A DNA stretch of 64,000 nucleotides. Source: Xanthomonas rydalmerensis. Its GTDB lineage: Bacteria; Pseudomonadota; Gammaproteobacteria; Xanthomonadales; Xanthomonadaceae. Within the stretch, counting starts at the first letter, position 1, and each line of letters starts with the position of its first letter. The stretch is taken from assembly GCF_033170385.1 (NCBI RefSeq), contig NZ_CP126170.1, positions 3,434,001 to 3,498,000 on the forward strand, in the 5' to 3' direction. The translations under genes and the position numbers were made by a program. Of this stretch, positions 21,045 through 30,528 are shown piece after piece. Below the pieces are notes generated by a model. That model saw only the letters and a program-made list of their open reading frames with translations. It was not told where the DNA came from and made no database searches.

Positions 21045-21668
21045 TCAACCGCGCTGCGGCACCGCCTGCGGCCCCGGCCAGCAGGCCAGCAACGCCAGCC
21101 AGCCCCACCACAGCAGGAACACCAGCCGCTGCGCCAGCGCCGGCGACAGCAACCGGTCCAGCGCGAACGCGCCCAGCGCCACCAGCAGCGCCATCGCCAA
21201 CGCCAACGCGGCCCAGCCGCGCGCGGCGGGATCGCGGCGCGCGCCCAGCCCCAGCAGGGCCGCGGCCGCCACCAGCGCCACCACCCACAGCAACCAGGCG
21301 CTGGCATGCAACTGGGTCGCGCGCGCCTCCAGGTCGGTCGGGTCCAGCGGCAGCAGGCCCATGCCGGCGAAGGCCAGGCCGGCCAACAGCAGCAGTTGCC
21401 CACCGACCCGCAGCGACCAGGGCGCGTGGCGGCCGGCGCGGCGCAACAGCCGCAGCGCCAGCGCCATCGCCAGGCACCCCGGCAGCACGAACGCCAGCAG
21501 ATTGAACGCCCAGGCATGCGGGATGCCGCGCGCGCCGAGCAGGGCCAGCGGATGCGACCACGGCAGATAGCCCGGCAGGACCGCGCCGAAACCCAGCATC
21601 GCCGCCACCGCGGCCAACGCCAGCAGCGGTCCGACCCAGCGCACCACCCGTTCGCTCACTTCGCCCAT
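21045..21668 (-). CDS. DUF998 family membrane protein
   Basis: 207 residues from the ATG at 21668, preceded by GGAGGG at a good distance. About six hydrophobic segments: residues 12-30, 48-70, 83-105, 122-142, 150-170 and 178-195. The pattern and the PWSHPLALLGARGIPHAWAFN segment fit the DUF998 integral membrane family, of unknown function. A second, different DUF998-like gene lies at 47989-48681. It stands alone between leuS, on the same strand (222-base gap), and the divergent cnoX-like gene. Confidence 0.72.
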   Translation of the reverse strand: MGEVSERVVRWVGPLLALAAVAAMLGFGAVLPGYLPWSHPLALLGARGIPHAWAFNLLAFVLPGCLAMALALRLLRRAGRHAPWSLRVGGQLLLLAGLAFAGMGLLPLDPTDLEARATQLHASAWLLWVVALVAAAALLGLGARRDPAARGWAALALAMALLVALGAFALDRLLSPALAQRLVFLLWWGWLALLACWPGPQAVPQRG

Positions 21669-21822
21669 CCGCTGCCCTCCTTTCGCGCCGCCATGGCGCC
21701 TCCAGCCGGGCATTGTCGCCGCTGCGGCCACGGCCGGCACGCGTGGCGCGGCGCCGCCACCCTTGCATCGGCGGCGCGGTGCCTCCATACAGAGCGTCCT
21801 CTCGCCTGCGATGACGCCGCCC

Positions 21823-22683
21823 ATGTCCGATACGCCCCACGTTTTCGACGCCAAGACCGAGACCTTCGAAGCCGAGGTGCTGCAGCGCTCGCTGCAGACC
21901 CCGGTGCTGGTGGACTTCTGGGCGCCCTGGTGCGGCCCGTGCAAGACCCTGAGCCCGATCCTGGAAAAGCTGGCGGCCGAGTACAACGGCGGCTTCGTGC
22001 TGGCCAAGGTCGACGTGGACCAGGAGCAGCAGATCGCCGCGGCGTTCCAGATCCGCTCGGTGCCGACGGTGTTCCTGGTCCAGGGTGGGCAACTGGTCGA
22101 CGGCTTCCCCGGCGCCCTGCCCGAGGGCCAGTTGCGCGAGTTCCTGACCCAGCACGGGATCACCCCGCTGGCGGCGCAGGAACCGGCCGAGGACGTGCCG
22201 GCGGCGCCGCTGGATCCGCACGCCGAGGTGCAGCGCCTGCGCGAGGCGGTGGCGGCCGAGCCGGACAAGGACGAGCTGAAACTGGATCTGGCCTTGGCCC
22301 TGGTCAAGATCGGCGCCGCCGCCGAGGCCGAGTCCCTGATCGACGCGCTGCCGGCCAACCTGGCCACCGACGAGCGCGCGGTGCGCGCCCGGGCGCGACT
22401 GGGCTTCGTCGGCGCGCTGCAGGCCGCGCCGCCGCTGGAAACGCTGCAGACCACGCTGGCGCAGGATCCGGCCGACCTGAAGGCACGCTACCTGCTGGGC
22501 GTGCGCCACCTGGTCGGCGGCGACGACGCGGCCGCGCTGGAGCAGTTCCTGGAGATGCTGCGCCAGGACCGCACGTTCGAGGATGGCCTGCCGAAGAAGG
22601 CGTTGATCGACGCGTTCCGGGTGATCGAGGACGAGGACCTGGTGGGGCAATACCGCCGCAAGATGTCCGCCCTGTTGTTCTGA
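21823..22683 (+). CDS. cnoX: CnoX-like thioredoxin-TPR chaperedoxin (YbbN)
   Basis: 286 residues from the ATG at 21823; an ATG 12 bases upstream is less likely. An N-terminal thioredoxin fold (about residues 10-112) with an intact active site WCGPC (36-40) is followed by a TPR-like C-terminal part (about 135-280) with YLLGVRHLVGGDDAAALEQFLEMLRQD. This is the CnoX/YbbN architecture: a holdase that protects substrates from over-oxidation and passes them to DnaK and GroEL. E. coli CnoX has SxxC in place of CxxC and lacks reductase activity; this copy keeps both cysteines and may be a true oxidoreductase, as in alphaproteobacteria. Confidence 0.9.
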   Translation: MSDTPHVFDAKTETFEAEVLQRSLQTPVLVDFWAPWCGPCKTLSPILEKLAAEYNGGFVLAKVDVDQEQQIAAAFQIRSVPTVFLVQGGQLVDGFPGALPEGQLREFLTQHGITPLAAQEPAEDVPAAPLDPHAEVQRLREAVAAEPDKDELKLDLALALVKIGAAAEAESLIDALPANLATDERAVRARARLGFVGALQAAPPLETLQTTLAQDPADLKARYLLGVRHLVGGDDAAALEQFLEMLRQDRTFEDGLPKKALIDAFRVIEDEDLVGQYRRKMSALLF

Positions 22684-22829
22684 GATTACAATCTCAGGTC
22701 CAGCGGCTGACCACGGCGTCTCCAGCCACTGCGACGGACGGACGCGCCCCGGCCTGACCCCAGGATGCCGCGATCAGGGACGAACGCTGCCTGCCGCCCC
22801 GCAGGAGCGCCGGCCTGATCTTTTGCCGG

Positions 22830-24515
22830 ATGTATGCCGTGAACCAGTTCGATCGCCGTATGGCCTTGCCCACCCGCACATCGTGGGCAGGCGCGCGCAG
22901 GCTGGGCGGCCTGCTGTGCTGGGTCGGCCTGCTGCTCGCCCCCACCGCGCTGGCGCAGGACTGGCACTACCGGGTGCGCCCCGGCGACACGCTCTGGGAT
23001 CTCGGCAGGCTGTACCTGCGTCCGGGCATGGACTGGGCGCGGTTGGGCCAGCACAACCAGGTCGCCGATCCGCAGCGGCTGGTACCGGGATCGCGCCTGC
23101 GTTTTCCGATCGCCTGGTTGCGCGTGCAACCGGCGCCGGCGCGGCTGGTCGCCCTGCGTGGACAGATCAGCGTGCAGACCGCCGACCAGGCGACGCTCTC
23201 GGCGCAGCAAGGCATGCCGCTGCCGATCGGCAGCGCCCTGCAGACCGGCGCCGATGCCAGCGCGACCGTGCAGTTCGCCGACGGCTCGCGCATGCAGGTG
23301 CGCGAGAACAGCCTGGTGCGCTTCGACCAGCTCGTCCGCTACGGCGCCACCGGCATGGTCGATACCCGGGTGCGGCTGGAGAAGGGCCGCACCAGCAACG
23401 ACGTCATCCCCGCCACCGGCCCCGCCTCGCGCTACATCATCCAGACCCCGAGCAGCACCAGCAGCGTGCGCGGCACCCGCTTCCGGGTCGGCGCCGGCAG
23501 CGGCAGCGCGTTCGCCAGCACCGAGGTGCTGCAGGGCGCGGTGCGCGTCGGCGGCCACGGCGGCCAGCGCCTGCTGCAGCCAGGCGAGGCGGCGCGGGTC
23601 GCCACCGGATCGGCGCCGCAGCAGGAAGCGCTGCTGCCGGCGCCGATCCTGGACCTGGCGCACAGCCATCTGAAACGCCCGCCCTATCTGCTGGCCTGGG
23701 CGCCGCTGGCCGGCGCCAGCCGCTACCGCCTCGAGGCGGTGGACGCGCAGCAACGCGAGGTGCTGCGCTTCGCCCAGGAAACAGAGGCCACCGCACTGGC
23801 GCTGGACGCGCTGCCGGCCGGCGACCTGCGGCTGCTGCTGCGCGGCATCACCGCCACCGGCGTGGAAGGCGAGGACGCCGAGCAGCCGCTGCAGGTCTCG
23901 GCCACGCCGCTGCCGCCGCTGACCGTGCAACCGCTGCACGAGCAACAGCTACGTATCGCGCGGCCGCGCTTTGCCTGGACCCGCAACCCGGAGGCAAGCA
24001 GCAGCGTGCTGCAACTGGCGCGCGATGCGCGGTTCCAGGACCTGCTGCTGGAGCAGGAGACCGACGCGACCCATCTGCGCGCGCCGCAGCCACTGCCGCC
24101 CGGCACCTACTTCTGGCGCCTCGCCTCGCGCGATGCGCAAGGCCGGCAAGGCCCGTTCGGGCAGGCGCTGACGCTGCATCTGAGCGATACGCCGGTCGAT
24201 CCCGGCCTGGCGCCGGCGCAGGCCGAGCGCGGCACGCTGACCCTGCGCTGGCAGCCGGATCCGGACGCGCGCCATTACCGGGTGCAGTTGGCGCGCGATC
24301 CCGCGTTCCGCCGCGGCCTGCTCGAACGCACCGTGACGCAGCCACAGGTCGCGCTGCCGCGGCCGCGCCGCGGCACCTGGTACGTGCGCATCCAGACCCT
24401 GGACGCGGAGGGCGAGGCCGCGCCGTTCTCGACGCCGCAGACGCTGGACCTGCCCTGCCGCTACTGCAAGCTCGGCACGGCCGGCGGCGCGCTGCTGCTA
24501 TGGCTGGCGTTGTGA
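22830..24515 (+). CDS. LysM-FecR domain exported protein
   Basis: 561 residues. The signal peptide (about 1-43) ends LLLAPTALAQ. A LysM domain (about 44-95, YRVRPGDTLWDLGRLYL) should bind peptidoglycan. A FecR domain (about 110-250) contains VQFADGSRMQVRENSLVRF and TPSSTSSVRGTRFRV. The C-terminal half has two or three FN3-like repeats (PYLLAWAPLAGASRYRLEA; RPRFAWTRN; LTLRWQPDPDARHYRVQLARD), and the tail GTAGGALLLWLAL may be a short membrane segment. This LysM-FecR-FN3 type is typically next to CHASE2 proteins, and here it overlaps the CHASE2-GGDEF start by 16 bases. It probably senses or relays an envelope state to the cyclase; no transported ligand or sigma factor is implied. Confidence 0.85.
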   Translation: MYAVNQFDRRMALPTRTSWAGARRLGGLLCWVGLLLAPTALAQDWHYRVRPGDTLWDLGRLYLRPGMDWARLGQHNQVADPQRLVPGSRLRFPIAWLRVQPAPARLVALRGQISVQTADQATLSAQQGMPLPIGSALQTGADASATVQFADGSRMQVRENSLVRFDQLVRYGATGMVDTRVRLEKGRTSNDVIPATGPASRYIIQTPSSTSSVRGTRFRVGAGSGSAFASTEVLQGAVRVGGHGGQRLLQPGEAARVATGSAPQQEALLPAPILDLAHSHLKRPPYLLAWAPLAGASRYRLEAVDAQQREVLRFAQETEATALALDALPAGDLRLLLRGITATGVEGEDAEQPLQVSATPLPPLTVQPLHEQQLRIARPRFAWTRNPEASSSVLQLARDARFQDLLLEQETDATHLRAPQPLPPGTYFWRLASRDAQGRQGPFGQALTLHLSDTPVDPGLAPAQAERGTLTLRWQPDPDARHYRVQLARDPAFRRGLLERTVTQPQVALPRPRRGTWYVRIQTLDAEGEAAPFSTPQTLDLPCRYCKLGTAGGALLLWLAL

Positions 24516-26182
24516 ACGCCGGGCCGCTGCGGGGCGTGCTGGTGGCGCTCGCCGCAGCCGCACTGGCCGCGGCACTGAGCCTGGGCGACTTCACCGGACG
24601 ACTGGACAACGCGTTGTACGACGCGGCGATCGCGCAGGCGCCGCGTCCGGCCGATCCGCGCCTGCTGCTGATCGCGATCGACGACCGCAGCCTGCAGATG
24701 CTGGGCCAGTGGCCATGGCGGCGCGACCTGCACGCGCGCCTGCTCGACCGGCTCAGCGCAGCGGGCACCGAGCGGGTGGCGCTGGACCTGCTGTTCAGCG
24801 AACCCGACCAGCAACACCCGGACGACGATGCGCGCCTGGCCGCGGCACTGCGGCGCAACGGCCGCACCGTGCTGCCGGTGATCGGCAGCGCCAGCGACGC
24901 GGACATGCCGCAAGAGCTGCTGCCGATCCCCGCCATCGCCACCGCCGCGGCGGCGCTGGCGCACACCGACATCGCGATCGATGCCGACGGCGTCGCGCGC
25001 GGCGTCTACCTGCGCGCCGGGCTCGGCGGTGCGCACTGGCCGGCATTGGCCGCGGCCCTCACCGGCCGCGCGCTGCCGCCGGCGCCGGCCACCACCGACG
25101 CACCCTATGCCTGGCATCGCGCCGACTACGTCGGCCTGCGTTTCGCCGCGCCGTCGGCACCGTTCGCGCAGGTGTCCTATGTCGACGTCGTACAGGGCCG
25201 GATTCCGCTGCAGTCGCTGGGCGGACGCCTGGCGATCGTCGGCGTCACCGCCACCGGCCTGGGCCAGCGGGTGATGACGCCGATGTCCGATGCGCGCTGG
25301 ATGAGCGCGCCCGAATACCAGGCCAACGTCGCGGCGATGCTGTTGCGCGGCGACCCGATCCTGCCGTCGTCGCGCACTGCCCAGGTGGCCGGGTCCGCGC
25401 TGCTGGTGCTGCTGGCCTGCCTGGGCACGCACTGCGCGGGCGGGCACCGATGGCGCTGGCTGGCACCCCTGGCGAGCATGGCGGTGGTCGCCGGCGGCAG
25501 CCTGCTGTGGCTGCTGCTCAGCAGCCGCTGGTTCGCGCCAGGAGCGGCCCTGCTCGCCCTGGCCGTCGTCGCGGCCGGCCAGTTGTGCCTGCACGCGGCG
25601 CACTGGCGCCGTCAGGCCCATCGCGATGCCCTGACAGGGCTGGTCAACCGCCACGGCTTCGAACATGCCTTCGCCCAGGCGCTGGACGAGGCGCGGCGCA
25701 GCGGGCGGCCGCTGACGCTGATCATCGTCGATGTGGATCATTTCAAGCGCTACAACGACACCCTGGGCCATCGCACCGGCGACCGCGCGCTGAAGCTGGT
25801 GGCCGCCGCGGTGGCGCGGCATGCGCGGCATCCGCGCGAGGTCGCCGTGCGCTTCGGCGGCGACGAGTTCGCCATGATCCTGCCCGCCACCGATGCCGCC
25901 GATGCCGGCCGCATCGCCGCGGCGCTGGTCGAGGAGATCCGCGGGCTGTCGCTGCGCGCGCCCAACGGCAGCCTCGCCATCACCGCCAGCCTCGGCGTGC
26001 ACAGCGCCTGCGTCGCCGCGGACACCCGCGAGCGCGACTTCTTCGAGCTGGCCGACACCGCGCTGTACCGCGCCAAGCGCGCCGGACGCGACGGTTATGC
26101 GCTGAGCGACGACCCGGCGGAGCACCATACGCATGCGTCTGGTAACCTGCCGCCCACCGTTCCGCCCACCGCCGCACCATGA
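24500..26182 (+). CDS. CHASE2-GGDEF diguanylate cyclase
   Basis: 560 residues from an ATG inside the end of the preceding gene. Order: N-terminal membrane helix (about 10-30), periplasmic CHASE2 sensor (about 35-285, with LLLIAIDDRSLQMLGQWPWRR and GRLAIVGVTATGLGQ), three membrane helices (about 297-365) and a cytoplasmic GGDEF domain (about 375-530). DALTGLVNR starts at residue 376 and the active-site GGDEF is intact at 453-457, so it should make cyclic di-GMP. The inhibitory site five residues upstream reads HPRE in place of RxxD, so product inhibition at that site is probably lost. It ends with a Pro/Thr tail; the stop overlaps the next start (ATGA). Confidence 0.93.
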   Translation: MAGVVNAGPLRGVLVALAAAALAAALSLGDFTGRLDNALYDAAIAQAPRPADPRLLLIAIDDRSLQMLGQWPWRRDLHARLLDRLSAAGTERVALDLLFSEPDQQHPDDDARLAAALRRNGRTVLPVIGSASDADMPQELLPIPAIATAAAALAHTDIAIDADGVARGVYLRAGLGGAHWPALAAALTGRALPPAPATTDAPYAWHRADYVGLRFAAPSAPFAQVSYVDVVQGRIPLQSLGGRLAIVGVTATGLGQRVMTPMSDARWMSAPEYQANVAAMLLRGDPILPSSRTAQVAGSALLVLLACLGTHCAGGHRWRWLAPLASMAVVAGGSLLWLLLSSRWFAPGAALLALAVVAAGQLCLHAAHWRRQAHRDALTGLVNRHGFEHAFAQALDEARRSGRPLTLIIVDVDHFKRYNDTLGHRTGDRALKLVAAAVARHARHPREVAVRFGGDEFAMILPATDAADAGRIAAALVEEIRGLSLRAPNGSLAITASLGVHSACVAADTRERDFFELADTALYRAKRAGRDGYALSDDPAEHHTHASGNLPPTVPPTAAP

Positions 26183-26628
26183 AGCCATCGCTGTTCCGCC
26201 TCGGCCTGAACCTGTGGCCGCCGTTCCTGTGCGCTGGCATCCATGTGACCGCGCTGAGCGCGGACTATCGCCACGCGCGGGTCGAACTGCGCATGCGCCC
26301 GTGGAACCGCAACTACGTGGGCACCCATTTCGGCGGCAGCCTGTTCGCCATGACCGATCCGTTCTGGATGCTGCTGACCATGCAGAACCTGGGCCGCGAC
26401 TACTACGTCTGGGACAAGGCCGGCAGCATCGAGTTCGTGCGCCCGGGCCGCGGCACGGTCAGCGCGCAGTTCGACCTGGACCAGGCGCTGCTGGACGACC
26501 TGCGCGCCGCCACCGCCGGCGGCGACAAGCATCTGCGCTGGTTCGAGACAGACGTCGTCGACGCGCAGGGCGAGGTGGTGGCGCGGGTGCGCAAGCAGCT
26601 GTACGTCAAGCGCAAGCCGCCGCGCTAG
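26179..26628 (+). CDS. DUF4442 hotdog-fold protein
   Basis: 149 residues, the typical size of the DUF4442 family (YiiD-C-like, hotdog thioesterase superfamily). NYVGTHFGGSLFAMTDPFWMLLTMQNLG (about residues 43-70) carries the central helix region of a hotdog fold, where the HFGGS/T motif replaces the acidic catalytic residue of many thioesterases. It probably acts on an acyl-CoA or acyl-carrier substrate, unproven. Its ATG overlaps the stop of the diguanylate cyclase gene (ATGA), so the two are co-translated; whether they share a pathway is unclear. Confidence 0.8.
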   Translation: MKPSLFRLGLNLWPPFLCAGIHVTALSADYRHARVELRMRPWNRNYVGTHFGGSLFAMTDPFWMLLTMQNLGRDYYVWDKAGSIEFVRPGRGTVSAQFDLDQALLDDLRAATAGGDKHLRWFETDVVDAQGEVVARVRKQLYVKRKPPR

Positions 26629-26838
26629 CGCGCCTGCCGCCCGCGGGTTCGCCAAGGCCGGCGCCGCATCTGCGCAGGCGGACACATAGCGCATGCGACA
26701 CCGACCGCGCCGTCAGTGTGCGCGGCGCCGCGACGCGGGCCGCATGGGCGGGCCCCGGCCCAATCGCAGCTGCACGGCCGCGCCGCGAGACCATGCGGCG
26801 CCGCACCAACGGCCATCACGCGCCGCTACACTACGCGG

Positions 26839-27516
26839 ATGTCGCCCGATCTCTCCGCTCCCGCTCCGCGCCCGTCCCTGCAACGGCTGTTCTTCACCGG
26901 CCTGCTGACCCTGTTGCCGATCTGGCTGACCTGGGTCGTGGTCAAGTTCGTGTTCGTGCTGCTCTCGGGCATCAGCAGCCCCTGGGTGGTGCCGCTGTCG
27001 GTCCGCATCGCCGCCTCGTTCCCGCGCGAACTGGGCTGGGCCACCGCACAATGGGTGCAGAACACCATCGCCCTGATCGCCACCCTGGCGGTGATCCTGC
27101 TGGTCGGCATCCTCAGCCGGCGCATGATCGGCCAGCGCCTGCTGCGCTGGTTCGAGGCGGTGATGCGCCGCATCCCGCTGGCCAGCGTGGTCTACGACAG
27201 CGTGCGCAAACTGGTGGACATCCTGCAGACCCAGCCCGGCAGCACCCAGCGCGTGGTGCTGATCGACTTCCCGCACCGGGACATGAAGTCGGTGGGCCTG
27301 GTGACGCGGGTGATCAAGGAACAGGGCACCGGCCGCGAACTGGCCGCGGTGTACGTGCCGACCACGCCCAACCCGACCTCCGGCTATCTGGAGATTGTGC
27401 CGGTGGAACTGCTCACGCCCACCGACTGGAGCGTGGACCAGGCCATGAGCTTCATCATCTCCGGCGGTGCGGTGGCGCCGGAGAGCGTGCCCTTCACCCG
27501 GACCATGGACCGCTGA
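26839..27516 (+). CDS. DUF502 membrane protein
   Basis: 225 residues from the ATG at 26839; the longer reading frame upstream is dissimilar. Two strong membrane helices (about residues 18-40 and 73-98) separated by a periplasmic loop, then a cytoplasmic domain with the family signatures IPLASVVYDSVRKLVDILQ, VVLIDFPHRDMKSVGLVT and VPTTPNPTSGYLEIVP. DUF502 proteins are widespread and uncharacterised; plant homologues (COV) affect vascular patterning. Five bases separate it from the next gene, so the two probably form an operon. Confidence 0.9.
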   Translation: MSPDLSAPAPRPSLQRLFFTGLLTLLPIWLTWVVVKFVFVLLSGISSPWVVPLSVRIAASFPRELGWATAQWVQNTIALIATLAVILLVGILSRRMIGQRLLRWFEAVMRRIPLASVVYDSVRKLVDILQTQPGSTQRVVLIDFPHRDMKSVGLVTRVIKEQGTGRELAAVYVPTTPNPTSGYLEIVPVELLTPTDWSVDQAMSFIISGGAVAPESVPFTRTMDR

Positions 27517-27521
27517 CGCCC

Positions 27522-28295
27522 ATGCGCCGCGGCACGCTCGACGATCGCGCCGTCCGCCTGTTCATCGCCCTGGCGGCGTTCTTCTGCGTCAATGCCGCGC
27601 TGGCCGAGTTCATCGGGGTCAAGATCTTCGCCTTCGAAGACACCCTGGGCATCGCGCCGCTGAACTGGAACCTGTTCGGGCAGACCGGCTCGATGAACTT
27701 CACCGCCGGCACCCTGCTGTGGCCGCTGGTGTTCATCCTCACCGACACCATCAACGAGTTCTTCGGCCGCCGCGGCGTGCGCTTCATCTCCTGGCTGGCG
27801 GTGGCGCTGATCGGCTATGGCTTTCTGTTCGCGTTCGCTGCGATCGCGCTGGCCCCGGCCGGTTTCTGGGTCACCGCCGCGCAGAACCAGGGCGTGCCCG
27901 ACTACCAGGCCGCATTCGCCGCGGTGTTCGGCCAGGGCATGTGGACCATCGCCGGCTCGCTGGTCGCGTTCATGGCCGGCCAGTTGATCGACGTGGCGGT
28001 GTTCCACCGCATCCGCAGCGTGACCGGCGAAAAACACGTGTGGCTGCGCGCCACCGGCTCCACCGCGGTCTCGCAGCTGATCGACAGCTTCGTGGTGATC
28101 TACATCGCCTTCGTGCTCGGCCCGCAGCACTGGTCGATGCAGCTGTTCCTGGCGGTGAGCACGCTGAACTACATCTGCAAGATGCTGCTGGCCGTACTGC
28201 TGATCCCGCTGCTGTACCTGATGCGCCGGCTGATCACCGACTACCTGACCCCCGAGCGCGCCGAGCAATTGCGCGAGGAAGCCGCCGCCGACTGA
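27522..28295 (+). CDS. yhhQ: YhhQ-family queuosine precursor transporter
   Basis: 257 residues with about six membrane helices. Family marks (VUT, vitamin uptake transporter; DUF165): LAEFIGVKIFAF, LVFILTDTINEFFGRRGVR and the late GSTAVSQLIDSFVVIYIAF. E. coli YhhQ imports preQ0 and preQ1 for queuosine synthesis. This copy is longer than E. coli YhhQ (221), with a loop NQGVPDYQAAFAAVFGQG (about 126-143) before a helix. It lies 5 bases after the DUF502 gene. Substrate is inferred from the family only. Confidence 0.87.
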   Translation: MRRGTLDDRAVRLFIALAAFFCVNAALAEFIGVKIFAFEDTLGIAPLNWNLFGQTGSMNFTAGTLLWPLVFILTDTINEFFGRRGVRFISWLAVALIGYGFLFAFAAIALAPAGFWVTAAQNQGVPDYQAAFAAVFGQGMWTIAGSLVAFMAGQLIDVAVFHRIRSVTGEKHVWLRATGSTAVSQLIDSFVVIYIAFVLGPQHWSMQLFLAVSTLNYICKMLLAVLLIPLLYLMRRLITDYLTPERAEQLREEAAAD

Positions 28296-28495
28296 ACGCC
28301 GGCACATGCGCGAGCGCGCAGCACGGCGTTGCGCGTCGGCGTCGTGCAATGCCGCAGAGGCCGGCGCTGCCTGGCCCTCCCCTCCACGGCGCAGGCTGGC
28401 GGCAGGGGCAGCAGGAGCCCGCCGAGACCGGCCACGGGTGGCCTCCGCGGTGCGGATCGGGCAAGCTCCCCGCTCGCTTGTCGTTGGAGCCCGCA

Positions 28496-30370
28496 ATGCC
28501 GCCCCGCTTTTCCCGCCTGCTGTCCCTCGCCATCGCTACCGCCCTGAGCCTGTCGCTGGCGGCCCCGGCGGACGCGGCCAAGAAGAAGACCACCAAGCAG
28601 ACCACCGCGCAGACCCGCGCCAAGGCGAGCAAGGCCCGCAAGGCGCGGCCGGCACCGGCACCGGTGGTGCTGACCAAGGCGCAGCAGTTGAACCGGCTGT
28701 ACGACGATTACTGGGAAGCCTCGCTCAAGCTCAATCCGCTGCAGGCCACCTTCCAGGGCGACAGCCGCTACAACGACCAGTTGCCGAACTTCCTCTCGGC
28801 CGCGTTCCGCCAGCAATCGCACGACTTCACCGTGGAGTGGCTGGGCAAGGCCGAGGCGATCGGCAAGGACGGCCTCAGCGGCCAGGACCTGCTCAGCTAC
28901 GAGATCTTCGTCGGCGACGCGCGCAACGCGCTGGAGGCGGAGAAGTACCCGAGCTGGATGCAGCCGGTGAACCAGTTCTACAACGTCGGCAGCATCATGG
29001 TGATGCTCGGCTCGGGCACCGGCGCGCAGCCGTTCCGCACGGTCAAGGACTACGACAACTGGTCGCGGCGCGCGCTCGGCATCCCGGCACTGTTCGACCA
29101 GGCCATCGCCAACATGCGCGAAGGCATGAAGGCCGGCGTGGTGCAGCCGCGCGCGCTGATGGAGAAGGTGCTGCCGCAGCTGGATGCGATCATCAAGCCG
29201 ACCGCCGAGGAGAGCCTGTTCTGGGGTCCGGTGCGCAACCTGCCGGCGGACATCCCCGAGGCCGAGAAGCAGCGCATCACCGCCGAGTACAAGCGCCTGA
29301 TCGAATACCGGATCATGCCCGCCTACCGCTCCCTGCGCGGCTTCATCGCCACCGAGTACCTGCCGGCCACGCGCACCACCGCCGGTGTCGGCGCCCTGCC
29401 CGGCGGCGATGCCTGGTACGCCTGGAACGTGCGCCAAAGCACCACCACCGACCTGACCCCCGCGCAGATCCACCAGATCGGCCTGGACGAGGTGGCGCGC
29501 ATCCAGGGCCAGATCCAGGCGGTGATGAAGCAGGTGCGCTTCCGCGGCTCGATGCAGAAGTTCTTCAAGTTCATGCAGACCGACAAGCGCTTCGCCTTCA
29601 AGAGCGAAGACGAGCTGCTGACCTATTATCGCGGCCTGGAAGGCCGGGTCGACGCGGCGGTGCCGCGCATGTTCTCGCTCAAGCCCAAGGCCGCGTTCGA
29701 GATCCGCCCGGTCGAACCGTACCGCGCGCAGTCGGCCGCCAGCGGCTCGTACATGCGCTCCAGCGAGGACGGCCGCCCCGGCATCTTCTACGTCAACACC
29801 TACGACCTGCCCAGCCGCAAGACCTGGGATGCGGAAGACCTGTACCTGCACGAGGCCATTCCCGGCCACCACTTCCAGCTCGGCCTGCAGCAGGAGCTGA
29901 CCAACCTGCCCAAGTTCCGCCGCTTCGGCGGCGAGACCGCCTTCATCGAAGGCTGGGGCCTGTATGCCGAATCGCTGGGCAAGGACCTGGGCCTGTACCA
30001 GGATCCGTACAACTATTTCGGCTACCTGCAGAACGAGCTGTGGCGCGCGATCCGCCTGGTGGTGGACACCGGCGTACACAGCAAGGGCTGGACCCGCGAG
30101 CAGGTGATCGATTACATGCTGCAGAACTCGGCCACCAGCCGCACCGATGCCGAAGCCGAGGCCGAGCGCTACATGGCCATCCCCGGCCAGGCGCTGTCCT
30201 ACAAGATCGGCGAGATGAAGATCATGCAGCTGCGCGACTACGCCCGCGCGCAACTCGGCGCCAAGTTCGACATCCGCGAATTCCATGCCGAAGTGCTGAA
30301 GGACGGCTCGGTGCCGCTGAACGTCCTGCAGGAAAAGATCGAGCGCTGGGTGGCGAGCAAGAAGGGGTGA
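28496..30370 (+). CDS. DUF885 family exported metalloprotein
   Basis: 624 residues. A signal peptide (about 1-27, ending PADAA) is followed by a Lys/Thr-rich linker (KKKTTKQTTAQTRAKASKARKAR). The DUF885 body runs to the end. The putative zinc site HEAIPGHH is at 452-459, with a downstream acidic partner likely in TAFIEGWGLYAESLGKDLG (about 480-498). The fold resembles gluzincin-type helical peptidases, and members are annotated as predicted periplasmic proteases; a true substrate is unknown. No clear ribosome site precedes the ATG at 28496; an in-frame upstream frame has no family match. Preceded by a 200-base gap and followed by the repeat-rich spacer. Confidence 0.88.
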   Translation: MPPRFSRLLSLAIATALSLSLAAPADAAKKKTTKQTTAQTRAKASKARKARPAPAPVVLTKAQQLNRLYDDYWEASLKLNPLQATFQGDSRYNDQLPNFLSAAFRQQSHDFTVEWLGKAEAIGKDGLSGQDLLSYEIFVGDARNALEAEKYPSWMQPVNQFYNVGSIMVMLGSGTGAQPFRTVKDYDNWSRRALGIPALFDQAIANMREGMKAGVVQPRALMEKVLPQLDAIIKPTAEESLFWGPVRNLPADIPEAEKQRITAEYKRLIEYRIMPAYRSLRGFIATEYLPATRTTAGVGALPGGDAWYAWNVRQSTTTDLTPAQIHQIGLDEVARIQGQIQAVMKQVRFRGSMQKFFKFMQTDKRFAFKSEDELLTYYRGLEGRVDAAVPRMFSLKPKAAFEIRPVEPYRAQSAASGSYMRSSEDGRPGIFYVNTYDLPSRKTWDAEDLYLHEAIPGHHFQLGLQQELTNLPKFRRFGGETAFIEGWGLYAESLGKDLGLYQDPYNYFGYLQNELWRAIRLVVDTGVHSKGWTREQVIDYMLQNSATSRTDAEAEAERYMAIPGQALSYKIGEMKIMQLRDYARAQLGAKFDIREFHAEVLKDGSVPLNVLQEKIERWVASKKG

Positions 30371-30424
30371 GCGGGAGGCCGCTCCTCCCGCGGAACATGC
30401 GACCTGAAACGTCGCGGGATTTTT

Positions 30425-30448
30425 GTAGGAGCGGCTTCAGCCGCGACC
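30425..30448. repeat. GTAG-type REP palindrome
   Basis: GTAGGAGCGGCTTCAGCCGC followed by GACC: a conserved GTAG head and a GC-rich imperfect hairpin, the hallmark of REP sequences mobilised by RAYT (TnpA-REP) transposases. The same core recurs at 47507-47529, 47550-47573 and 51977-51999. Confidence 0.85.
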
Positions 30449-30528
30449 GGGCACGCGGTCATGCCTGGTCGCGGTTGACCCACACAACACGCCAATTTCA
30501 TCACACCGGCGACGGTGCATACCCCATT

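Noticed and set aside
22830..24515. FecR protein read as an anti-sigma factor for iron uptake
   Set aside because: It has LysM and FN3-like parts, no adjacent FecI-type sigma gene, and pairs with a CHASE2 cyclase.
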